Source of the DNA: Aphodovivens avicola
GTDB lineage: Bacteria; Actinomycetota; Coriobacteriia; Coriobacteriales; Eggerthellaceae
DNA: 64,000 nt
NCBI GenBank assembly: GCA_018712515.1
Contig: DVGW01000044.1
Location: forward strand, 1 to 64,000
Reading direction: 5' to 3'
Position numbers and translations under genes: made by a program. The first letter of the stretch is position 1; every line of letters starts with the position of its first letter. Of this stretch, positions 50,796 to 59,121 are shown in pieces. The notes under the pieces are model-generated. The model saw nothing but the letters and a program-made list of their open reading frames with translations, was not told the DNA's origin and searched no databases.

Positions 50796-51371
50796 ATGAA
50801 GCTTTTGGAGGATCGCATCCGCAAGGACGGCGTGGTGAAGAACGGCGACGTGCTGAAGGTCGACTCGTTCCTCAACCATCAGATGGACGTCAAGCTCTTC
50901 ATCGAGATGGCGCGCGAATGGCAGCGCCACTTCGCCGACAAGCCCATCAACAAGATCCTCACCATCGAGGCCTCCGGCATCGGCATCGCCGCGATCGTCG
51001 GCGAGATCTTCGGCGCCCCCGTGGTGTTCGCGAAGAAGAGCCAGAGCATCAACCTCGACGGCACCGTGTATTGCACCAGCATCCAAAGCTTCACGCACGG
51101 GCGCACGTTCGACGTCATCGTCTCCAAGAAGTTCATCGGCGAGGACGACCACGTGCTCATCATCGACGACTTCATGGCCAACGGCTGCGCCATGACGGGC
51201 CTGATCGAGATCTGCAAGTACGCCGGCGCCACAATCGAGGGCATCGGCATCGCGATCGAGAAGGGCTTCCAGCAAGGCGGCGACAACCTGCGCGAGCAGG
51301 GCTACGACGTGCACTCGCTTGCCATCGTCGACGCGATGGATCCCGAAACCGGCGAGATCACCTTCCGGTAG
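50796..51371 (+). CDS. xpt: Xanthine phosphoribosyltransferase
   Basis: 191 residues. PRPP-binding motif VLIIDDFMANGCAMTGLIE, with ILTIEASGIGIAAIVGE and VVFAKKSQS upstream, as in Bacillus Xpt. It converts xanthine and PRPP to XMP, a purine salvage step. RBS GAGGGGAAGGG is strong. It stands alone; no purine-riboswitch structure was recognised in the ~150 bp upstream. A long hairpin after the stop separates it from dnaE. Confidence 0.95.
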   Translation: MKLLEDRIRKDGVVKNGDVLKVDSFLNHQMDVKLFIEMAREWQRHFADKPINKILTIEASGIGIAAIVGEIFGAPVVFAKKSQSINLDGTVYCTSIQSFTHGRTFDVIVSKKFIGEDDHVLIIDDFMANGCAMTGLIEICKYAGATIEGIGIAIEKGFQQGGDNLREQGYDVHSLAIVDAMDPETGEITFR

Positions 51372-51501
51372 GCACCCCTCCCCCGTGCGGACAGCTTCCG
51401 CGCGCTGGACAAAAACCCTTTCTACGCACTTCTGGACAATTTCGGCCGCCGCAAGCCCCCGAAACGTCCAGAAACGCACATAAGACGTTATCCGACAGCA
51501 G

Positions 51502-51544
51502 AAAGCGTCCAGAAACACGCAGAATCGCGGTTTCTGGACGCTTT
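51502..51544. terminator. Bidirectional hairpin between xpt and dnaE
   Basis: Perfect 15-bp arms AAAGCGTCCAGAAAC (51502-51516) and complement (51530-51544), loop of 13 bases. TCCAGAAAC-type half-sites also occur near 51432 and 51470, suggesting two older copies. With convergent genes on both sides and T/A-rich stem ends it can terminate either way. Confidence 0.7.
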
Positions 51545-51585
51545 CGAATCAGCTGCGATCAGCTGCGCCCTGCGCGGACGATCCC

Positions 51586-54500
51586 CTAAGAGGCCATCCA
51601 CACCGGGCGGCCGAACAGATCCTGGATCTCAGCCTTCATCATGGACGAGGTGGCGTCCACCGTGACCGGCAGCTCGGCGCGGAACTTGCGACCGTCGTTT
51701 TGGCTGACGAGCAGCACGACGCCGTCGCGGCCGGGATAGGTTCCCAGGATGCGCTTGAGCTTCACCGACGCCGTCTGGTTGAAATCCGCCGATGACAGGC
51801 GCAGCTCGAGGCGCTGGGGCTGAAGGTCGGCCTCGGACAGCTCGATGACCTCCACCTCGAACGCCATGATCTGGTTGCCGCGGTCGTTGTGCTCGAACTT
51901 GCCCTTGATCTTGACGATCGTGTCCTCCTGGATCGCGTCGGCGTAATCGTCGTACTTGAAGCAGATCGCCTCGATGGAGCCGGTCGTGTCCTCCAGCGTG
52001 AACGTGGCCATCTTGGTGCCGCGCTTGGTCAGCTTGACCACGACGTTGGAGATCATGCCCACGAACGTCGCCGACTTGATCTCCTTCTCACGGTCGGCCA
52101 AATCCCCGATCTGCCATTTGGTCATATGCGAGATGGCGTTCTCGTACGGGCGCAGCGGATGATCCGAGACGTAGATCTTCATGATCTCCTTCTCGTAGGT
52201 CAGCAGCTGGCGCTTGGGCCACTCGATGCCGTCGGGCGCGGGCACGTCCTCTTCGAATCCCGAATCGGGATCGTCGGCGAACATGTCGAACATGCTCACC
52301 TGGCCGCGATCGCGGTCCTTCTGGCGCTTGGACGCGCTTTCCAAAAGCGGCGTCTCGTCGACGAAGTACATCAGCTGCTTGCGCGTGTAGCCCGTCGAGT
52401 CGAACGCGCCGCCCTTGATGAGCGCTTCGAGCGTCTTGCGGTTGTAGCACTTGGCGTCGAGGCGGTTCACGAAGTCGTGCAGGCTGGAGTACGGCCCGTT
52501 GGCCTCGCGCTCGGCGATGATCTCGTCGGCGACGTTCTTGCCCACGCCGCGCACGCCGACCAGGCCGAAGCGGATGCCGTCGTCGACCGGCGTGAACTCG
52601 GCGTTGGACGAGTTGATGTCGGGCGGCAGCACCGGCGTGCCGTTGTGGTTGCAGCTGGCGATGTAGCGGATCAGGCGGTCGGTGTTGCCCATGTAGCTGG
52701 ACAGGACGGCCGCCATGAACTCGTTGGGATAGTGCGCTTTGAGGTAGGCCGTGCGCATGACCAGGATGGAGTACGCCGCCGAGTGCGATTTGTTGAACGC
52801 GTACTTCGCGAACTTCTCGGCGTCGTTCCAGATGGTCTTGGCGATCTCGAGCGAGTAGCCGTTCTCGACCGCGCCGTTGTTCCAGTCCTCCTGCAGCTGG
52901 CGCATGACGTCGATCTTCTTCTTGCCCATCGCCTTGCGCAGCTTGTCTGCCTTGCCGGCGGAGAAGCCGCTCATCGTCATGGAGATGCGCATGATCTGCT
53001 CCTGGTAGACCATGGTGCCGTAGGTCTCCTCCAGGATGGGGCGCAGGCGCTCGTCGTAGTAGTGGATGGGGGTCTTGCCGCTTGCCACCTTGACGTAGTC
53101 GTCGACCATGCCGGACTCCAGCGGGCCCGGGCGGTTGAGCGCGATCGAGGCGACGATGTCGGAGAAGCGGCGCGGTGGGAGCCGCGCGAACAGGCTCACG
53201 TACAGCGCGCCCTCCACCTGGAACAGGCCGTCCATGTTGCCGGAGCGCATGAGCGCGAAGGCTTCCTCGTCGTCGATGGGGATGTCCTCCGGCTTCAGGT
53301 CGATGTCGTAGCGCTCCTTGATGTTGCGGCACGCGCGCGACAGCACGCCCAGGGTGCGCAGGCCCAAGAAGTCCATCTTGAGCAGGCCCAGATCAGGCGT
53401 GTAGTGGCCGTCGTACTGGGTGATGATGCCGCCGCCTTTGGTGTCGCGCTTGACGGGCACGTGATCGTCCATCGGGTCGCGGCAGATGATCGTCGCGCAC
53501 GCGTGCACGCCCTCGCCGCGCACGAAGCCCTCGATCGACTTGGCGGCGTCGATGACCTGGCGCACGTCCTCCTCGGTCTCGTAGGCCTTCTTGAGGTCGG
53601 GGTTCTTCTCCAGCGCCGCGTCGATGGTGATGCCCAGCTCGTCGCCGATCATCTTGCAGATGCGGTCGCCCACGCTGTAGGGGTAGTCCAGCACGCGCGC
53701 GGCGTCGCGCACGGCGTTTTTGGCCTGCAGCTTGCCGAACGTGATGACGCCGGTCACGTGGTCCTCGCCGTACACCTGGCGGATGTGCTCGATGACCTCC
53801 TGGCGGCGTTCATCCTCGAAGTCGCAGTCGATATCGGGCATCTCCACGCGCTCGGGCGACAGGAAACGCTCGAACAGCAGGCCGTTGGACAGCGGCTCCA
53901 GGTCGGTGATCTTCATCGCGTACGCGACGATGGAGCCTGCCGCCGATCCGCGGCCCGGGCCGACGCCGATGCCCTGGTTGCGCGCCCACTCGAGGTACTC
54001 CTGCACGATGAGGAAGTACGCCGGGAAGCCCTGCTGGATGATGACGCTCATCTCGTACTCGGCGCGCTCGGCCGCCTCCTGGGGCACCGGGTCGCCGTAG
54101 CGCTCCCTCATGCCCTCCTCGACGCGCTTGCGGAACCAGCTCTCCTCCGTCTCGCCCTCGGGCAGGGGGAAGCGCGGCAGGATCGAGTCGCGCTCGAGCA
54201 CCACGTTGCACTTCTCGGCGAGCAGCACCGTCTCGTCGCACGCCTCGGGGAAGTCGCGCAGCGCCTCGCGCATCTCCTCCTCGGTCTTCATGTAGAACTG
54301 GTCGTTCTCGAAGCGCATGCGGTTGGTGTCGTTGACCGCCGAGCCCGTGCCGATGCACAGCATGATGTCCTGCGCGCGGGCGTCCTCGCGCGTGAGGTAG
54401 TGGAAGTCGTTGGTGGCGATGGTCTTGAGGCCGGCAGCGCGCGCCACCTCGGTGAGCTGGTGGTTGAGCTCGGTCTGGGTCAGGCCGCCGTCGGTGCGGA

Positions 54501-55047
54501 TGCCCTGATTCTGCAGCTCGATGTAGAAGTCGCCCGGATCGAAGCAGCTGGCGAAGCGCTTGGCCCACTCCACCGCGTCGTCGAACTGGCGGTTGTCGAG
54601 GAGCTTGGGGATGATGCCGGCGATGCAGGCCGACGAGCCGATGATGCCGTGGCCGTACTTCTGCAGCATGCTGAAGGTAGTGCGCGGCTTGTAGTAGAAG
54701 TTGTCCACGTGCGACTGGCTGACGAGCTTGACCAGGTTGTGGTAGCCCTCGTTGGTCTTCGCCAAAAGCAGCAGATGGTACAGGCGGGGCTTATGGTCCT
54801 TTTTGAGCTCCTCGTCGGTGGTGAAGTACACCTCGCAGCCGAAGATGGGCTTGACGCGCTTGCCGGTCTCCTTCTCGACGGCATCGCACGCGTCGGAAAG
54901 CTCCGGCACGCCCGACATCACGCCGTGGTCGGTGATGGCGATCGCCGGCATGTCCAGCTCGGCGGCACGGCGGACCATGTCCTTGATGTGGGTCGCTCCG
55001 TCGAGCAGGGAGTATTCGGTGTGGTTATGAAGATGCACGAATGCCAT
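51586..55047 (-). CDS. dnaE: DNA polymerase III alpha subunit
   Basis: 1153 residues, the standard DnaE1 length. N-terminal PHP domain (HLHNHTEYSLLDGATH; ITDHGVMSG), polymerase palm with the catalytic acids in MPDIDCDFEDERR (~406), fingers FNKSHSAAYSI, then helix-hairpin-helix and an OB fold near the C-terminus (TKRGTKMATFTLEDTTGSI). No intein or proofreading exonuclease insertion is seen. Start ATG 55047 has AGAGG 9 bases upstream. Upstream 55048-55656 holds only ATTCG-type palindromes and the tail repeat described below. Confidence 0.97.
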   Translation of the reverse strand: MAFVHLHNHTEYSLLDGATHIKDMVRRAAELDMPAIAITDHGVMSGVPELSDACDAVEKETGKRVKPIFGCEVYFTTDEELKKDHKPRLYHLLLLAKTNEGYHNLVKLVSQSHVDNFYYKPRTTFSMLQKYGHGIIGSSACIAGIIPKLLDNRQFDDAVEWAKRFASCFDPGDFYIELQNQGIRTDGGLTQTELNHQLTEVARAAGLKTIATNDFHYLTREDARAQDIMLCIGTGSAVNDTNRMRFENDQFYMKTEEEMREALRDFPEACDETVLLAEKCNVVLERDSILPRFPLPEGETEESWFRKRVEEGMRERYGDPVPQEAAERAEYEMSVIIQQGFPAYFLIVQEYLEWARNQGIGVGPGRGSAAGSIVAYAMKITDLEPLSNGLLFERFLSPERVEMPDIDCDFEDERRQEVIEHIRQVYGEDHVTGVITFGKLQAKNAVRDAARVLDYPYSVGDRICKMIGDELGITIDAALEKNPDLKKAYETEEDVRQVIDAAKSIEGFVRGEGVHACATIICRDPMDDHVPVKRDTKGGGIITQYDGHYTPDLGLLKMDFLGLRTLGVLSRACRNIKERYDIDLKPEDIPIDDEEAFALMRSGNMDGLFQVEGALYVSLFARLPPRRFSDIVASIALNRPGPLESGMVDDYVKVASGKTPIHYYDERLRPILEETYGTMVYQEQIMRISMTMSGFSAGKADKLRKAMGKKKIDVMRQLQEDWNNGAVENGYSLEIAKTIWNDAEKFAKYAFNKSHSAAYSILVMRTAYLKAHYPNEFMAAVLSSYMGNTDRLIRYIASCNHNGTPVLPPDINSSNAEFTPVDDGIRFGLVGVRGVGKNVADEIIAEREANGPYSSLHDFVNRLDAKCYNRKTLEALIKGGAFDSTGYTRKQLMYFVDETPLLESASKRQKDRDRGQVSMFDMFADDPDSGFEEDVPAPDGIEWPKRQLLTYEKEIMKIYVSDHPLRPYENAISHMTKWQIGDLADREKEIKSATFVGMISNVVVKLTKRGTKMATFTLEDTTGSIEAICFKYDDYADAIQEDTIVKIKGKFEHNDRGNQIMAFEVEVIELSEADLQPQRLELRLSSADFNQTASVKLKRILGTYPGRDGVVLLVSQNDGRKFRAELPVTVDATSSMMKAEIQDLFGRPVWMAS

Positions 55048-55303
55048 GAGATGCGCCTCTCATCCTGTCGTCTCGTTGTCGCGTGCTCGTAATCCCGGTC
55101 GTTCGCCCGTGCGCAGAATGGTTCGTTTGGAATGCTGTGGCATGCGCTCGTCGCGTCGTTTTTCTCGGTTGCCATCATAGCAGCAACGCAGAAGTTTTGA
55201 ATGGTTAACTCAGCGAACAAACGATGGTTTTTTGGATGAGGACGCGCGGTGGCCGAAAGCGGGACGGCCGTCGCACGGCGATCCGCACTAGCGGACGGCA
55301 AGT

Positions 55304-55383
55304 TGCACTATTCGGGAAGAAATTGCATCCGCCGTGCGAAAAACTCCCGAATAGCGTCGATCCGCAATGGCGCGAATAGTGCA
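55304..55383. repeat. ATTCG-type nested inverted repeat
   Basis: Outer arms TGCACTATTCG (55304-55314) and CGAATAGTGCA (55373-55383), 11 bp perfect, with an inner ATTCGGGA/TCCCGAAT pair. Same family as 30243-30514 and 42230-42282. Confidence 0.8.
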
Positions 55384-55448
55384 CCATGCTTCTCATCAGG
55401 CCTTTTACTGAGACGGTTCGTCGATTTCCGCTCTCCGGCAAAGAAAAA

Positions 55449-55506
55449 CCGCACTATTCGCCGACTTTTTCGCAGCGATGCTGCGAATTTTGAACGAATA
55501 GCGCGG
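55449..55506. repeat. ATTCG-type inverted repeat with inner hairpin
   Basis: Arms CCGCACTATTCG (55449-55460) and CGAATAGCGCGG (55495-55506), 11 of 12 paired, enclosing TCGCAGC-GAT-GCTGCGA. Second copy in the same intergenic region, about 65 bp from the previous one. Confidence 0.8.
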
Positions 55507-55656
55507 TTCGGGGTGGATTCGGGCTGCGCAGGAGCCTCCAAGCGGGCCGAGCGCATCGCGGCGCCCGAGGCATCGTCTCCGCCGTTGCCTCTGCCTCCGC
55601 CGCCGCCTCAGGCTGCGCCGCTGCCTTGGCCTCCGCCGTTGCCTCAGGCTCCGCAG

Positions 55657-56208
55657 CTACTTCTGCTCCCCCGCCTCAGGCGCGCCGGGCGCGGCGCCCT
55701 TGGGCATCTTGGCGTAGCGCTTCTCGGGCTTGACGCAGAGCTTTGCCAGGCCGCCCGCCGCGGGATCGGACAGCATCGCCACGATCACGATCGTCGGCCA
55801 GAACTGCAGGCACAACGACACGAAGCGGTCGAACAGGTTGGTCTCCACCATCTGGCCCGTCATGGAGTTCATGGCCTCCGCCGGACCCACGCCCGTCATG
55901 AACGCGGTCATGACCAGGCCCAGGAAAAACATGATCAGCGTGCTGAAGAACACGTTCTGCAGCAGACGGAACGCCACGGTGCCCGGTTTGGCGTCGAAGT
56001 ACACCGCGCATGCCGCCGCGATGCGCGCCAGCGGGATGATCGACGTGACCAGAAACGACGTGACAAACGCCACGGCGAAGCTCATCAGGAAGAAGATCGG
56101 ATCGATGTGCGCAACGCCCTGCATGATCGTCAGGCACAGGCACAAAACCGCCGCCACGATGAGCGAGAAGAAGAACCCGTAGACGATGTAGTACACCTTG
56201 CTGTACAT
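55657..56208 (-). CDS. Four-helix membrane protein of the molybdoenzyme operon
   Basis: 183 residues, four hydrophobic segments (~8-28, 38-58, 82-105, 128-150) and a short Pro/Gly/Ala tail. No family recognised; the spacing of two helical hairpins recalls DUF2798-type proteins. As the third gene after the molybdopterin and 4Fe-4S subunits, it may anchor them in the membrane. After its stop an Ala/Glu/Pro-rich tail continues for about 35 codons in another frame, so the C-terminus may have been truncated by a frameshift. Confidence 0.6.
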   Translation of the reverse strand: MYSKVYYIVYGFFFSLIVAAVLCLCLTIMQGVAHIDPIFFLMSFAVAFVTSFLVTSIIPLARIAAACAVYFDAKPGTVAFRLLQNVFFSTLIMFFLGLVMTAFMTGVGPAEAMNSMTGQMVETNLFDRFVSLCLQFWPTIVIVAMLSDPAAGGLAKLCVKPEKRYAKMPKGAAPGAPEAGEQK

Positions 56209-56245
56209 CTCAATTCCCCCTTCCGAGAACGCGGCGCTCCCCCTT

Positions 56246-56587
56246 CTACGCCACCACGAACAGCGTTTTCTGCATCTCGTCCATCTGCTTTTCGAGCTCG
56301 GACAGCTCGCCGAACTGCAGGCACCGGGACTGGCAATGCTGCACGCAGGTGGGAACCTTGCCCAGGCCGCGGCGCTGCGCGCACGTGTCGCACTGCTTCG
56401 TGGGAATGGGCAGGTAGCTGAACTGCCAGTTCTCGTCGGCCTCGTCGCCGATGACCCACGGGCCGATCTTCACGACCTTGATGCCCGTCTGGCCGACCGG
56501 CAGGCCGTGCTCCATCTGGCAGGCGATCTCGCAGCTGTGGCAGCCGGAGCACCACTGCGCGTCAACAAGCAAACCGTACTTCGCCAT
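56246..56587 (-). CDS. 4Fe-4S electron-transfer subunit of a DMSO reductase-family enzyme
   Basis: 113 residues. Cluster motifs CSGCHSCEIAC (~13-23), CDTCAQR (~65) and CVQHCQSRC (~81-89), typical of the short ferredoxin-like subunits found with coriobacterial molybdoenzymes. It would pass electrons between the quinone pool or anchor and the catalytic subunit. Starts 3 bp after the catalytic subunit's stop, within its RBS GGAGGGGG. Intact in itself even though the catalytic partner is broken. Confidence 0.85.
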   Translation of the reverse strand: MAKYGLLVDAQWCSGCHSCEIACQMEHGLPVGQTGIKVVKIGPWVIGDEADENWQFSYLPIPTKQCDTCAQRRGLGKVPTCVQHCQSRCLQFGELSELEKQMDEMQKTLFVVA

Positions 56588-56590
56588 CGT

Positions 56591-58636
56591 CTATTCCCCC
56601 TCCTGAACCTTGTAGATCTTGCAAATGGAGCTCTTGTAGTTGGAGCCGAAGCCGCTCTTGCCGGGAATCCACGGCAGCGTGTTGTTGATGTTGAGGTCGA
56701 ACACGTCGTAGAACTTCTCGGGATCGCCCTCGGGGAACCACCAGCCGTGATCGCACGACACCATGCGGCGGTCCATCTGCGGCGTGAGCTTGGCCTTGCG
56801 CTTGGCGCGGCCCATCGGGCCCTCCATCCACACCCAGTCGCCGTCCTTGATGCCGTACTTGGCGGCGGTGTCGGGATGGATCTCCATCAGCGGCCACGGA
56901 CGGTAGTAGCGCATGCGCTCGATCTGGCGATGCTCGGAGTGGAACATGCCCCAGAAGCGCGCGCCGCTGGTCATGACGAGCGGGTACTCGTCCATGAGGT
57001 CGGGCGTGGAGCCGGGGCCGGGCTCGGGCTCCTCGAAGTAGGGCAGCGGGTCGAGACCGGCGCGGGAGTAGAAGTTGCTCCACAGCTCGATGCGGCCGGT
57101 GGGCGTGTTGAAGCCGGGCTGGCCGTCGGGGCACAGCATGCCCTTCTCATAGCGGTAGTACTCGATGGGCTGGTAGGCCGGGGCGACCTTCTGCAGCTCC
57201 TCGAAGCTCATGCCGGTCGGCTTGAGCATGTCGGTGAACATGTCGTCGACGTTGTCCCACGGCCACGCCTCGGGGTTCCAGCGCTTGCCAAGCTCCAGGT
57301 TGATCTGCATGTCGGACTTGCACTCGCCCACCTGGGTGACCTTGTTGATCGTGGATCCGCGCTGCGCGCCGGACACGAACGCGATGCCGTTGCGCTCGCA
57401 GAACGTCTGGGCGGGCAGGACCACGTCGGCCAGAGCCGCGATGGTCGGGGTCTTGAACAGGTCGACCACGACGATGAAGTCGAGCTTGTTGAGCGCCTTG
57501 TACAGACGCTGCGGGTCGGCGCCCATGCAGGCCAGCGGGTTGGTGGTCTGCAGCCACGCGCCGTGGATCTCGTAGGGCTCGCCCGTCTCGATGGTCTTGA
57601 CCGTCTCGTCGGGCTGCGACACGGCGAAGCCGAAGTTGTACAGCGGGTAGTCGTGGATGCCGATGCGCTTGTCCTCCTGGATGGGGCCGAGCACCTCGCG
57701 TCCCCAGCCGCCGGCGACCGAGAGGATCTCGGGGGCCACGATCATGCCGCCCGGGCGCTCCATGTTGCCGGTGATCTCCCAGAGGGCCAGGATCGCCTGG
57801 CCGGCGGGCATGGCCTCGCGGGTCATGTCGACGGCGACGCCCCACTGCAGCGTGGAGTTCTTGGCGTTGCCCAGCATGCGGGCGGCGGCGATGATCTTGT
57901 CCTCGGGGACCCAGGTGATCTCGGAGACGCGCTCGACCGGGAACTCGGCGGCGCGCTCGGCCAGCTCGTCGAAGCCGTAGCACCAGCGGTCGACGAAGTC
58001 ATGGTCGTAGAGGTCTTCCTTGATGATGATGATGTTGATCATGCCCAGGGCCAAGGCAGCGTCGGTGCCGGGGCGCACGCGCAGGTGCAGCTCGGACTTG
58101 GTCGCCAGCCACGTGACCTTGGGGTCGACGGTGACGATCTTCATGCCGCGCTTCATCAGGTCGATGACCCAGTGGCCGTAGAAGCCCTCGATGTTGGACT
58201 TCAGCAGGTAGTCGCCCCAGATGAACATGACCTCGGGCACCTCGTAGTCGGGATGGTCGTAGCGCTCGGGGAACTGCTGGGCGGCGTCGGGGATCCACGG
58301 CGCGCCGGTGGTGGCGGCCATGCCGGCGATGCGCGGCAGGTAGCACGCCTGGCCGGACAGGAAGCCGGTGTAGTTGGGGCTGCCGAACGACCAGCACAGG
58401 CGCGTGATGTACGCGGCGATGTCGCGGCCGGTGCCCTGGGCGAAGACGACGGACTCGGCGCCGTACTTCTCCTTCATGTCCATGAACTTCTCGGTGATGA
58501 GGTCGTACGCCTCATCCCAGGTGATGCGCTCCCACTTGTCCTTGCCGCGGTCCTTGGGATCGCGCTTCATGGGATACAGCAGGCGGTCCTTGTGGTTCGT
58601 GACCTCGGGAACGTCCAAGCAGCGCATGCACAGGCG
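56591..58636 (-). pseudogene. Molybdopterin oxidoreductase catalytic subunit, N-terminal region deleted
   Basis: The frame from ATG 58627 encodes 678 residues: molybdopterin core (KWERITWDEAYDLI; GFLSGQACYLPRIAG; MFIWGDYLLKSNIEG; VDPKVTWLATKSELHLRV) and the C-terminal dinucleotide-binding domain (YPLVMTSGARFWGM; DGDWVWMEGPMGRAKRKAKL). It begins at RLCMRCLDVPEV, where only the fourth Cys of the N-terminal 4Fe-4S site is left; the CxxCxxxC part and the Tat signal are missing, and upstream sequence belongs to a LuxR regulator on the other strand. Intact relatives are ~750-850 residues. In Eggerthellaceae such enzymes include catechol dehydroxylases; the substrate here is unknown. Confidence 0.8.
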
Positions 58637-58639
58637 GCC

Positions 58640-58894
58640 GAGCGCGCGGAGTTCGGCCGCTGGAAGACGAGCTGCGCGCTGGTCGCGGAGCGCGCCGGGC
58701 TCTCCAACCGCGAAACCGAGGTGTTCATGCTGCTCGCCAAGGGGCGCGGCACCGAGCACATCCAGAACAAGCTGGGCATCTCCGGCCACACGGTGAAGAC
58801 CCACACCTACAACATCTACCACAAGATGGGCATCGGCTCGCGCGAGGAGCTCCTCGACGCCGTCGAGAACGCGCTGGAGGACGACGCGCGCTGA
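58640..58894 (+). pseudogene. C-terminal LuxR-type DNA-binding domain of a truncated regulator
   Basis: The visible frame ends SNRETEVFMLLAKGRGTEHI then Q-N-K-L-G-I-S-G-H-T-V-K-T-H, the LuxR/FixJ helix-turn-helix, then YNIYHKMGIGSREELLDAVE. In Eggerthellaceae these regulators are ~480-520 residues with twelve membrane helices before the HTH, and often sit divergent from molybdoenzyme operons. Only ~85 codons remain, with no start; upstream sequence is the antisense of the molybdoenzyme gene. It is the other half of the head-to-head deletion. Confidence 0.8.
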
Positions 58895-59068
58895 GCGGGG
58901 ATCCGGCGAGGTTCGCGGACCTCGCTGCGTCATGGCGAGCGCCGGGAGCGCGCTGGGAGGTCGCTTGCGGCGCGCGGATCGCGGTGAGGCTTCTTTTTCG
59001 ACGAGCCCGCCCCCACCTCCCCCATCCCGAATCCAATTCAACAACTAGGGAGTGTTTGCCGGTTTATT

Positions 59069-59091
59069 TTCAACACGTTGTTGAATATACT
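59069..59091 (+). promoter_or_regulatory. Operator-like palindrome and -10 box of the dehydratase/activase gene
   Basis: TTCAACA-CGT-TGTTGAA (59069-59085) directly abuts a -10 TATACT (59086-59091); the -35 is weak (TTTATT). Another TTCAACAAC half-site lies at 59037-59045. A repressor at the palindrome would block RNA polymerase. This is a local AT-rich island. Confidence 0.6.
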
Positions 59092-59121
59092 GATTAGACG
59101 CGTTTGTTGACCGCCGTTCGG

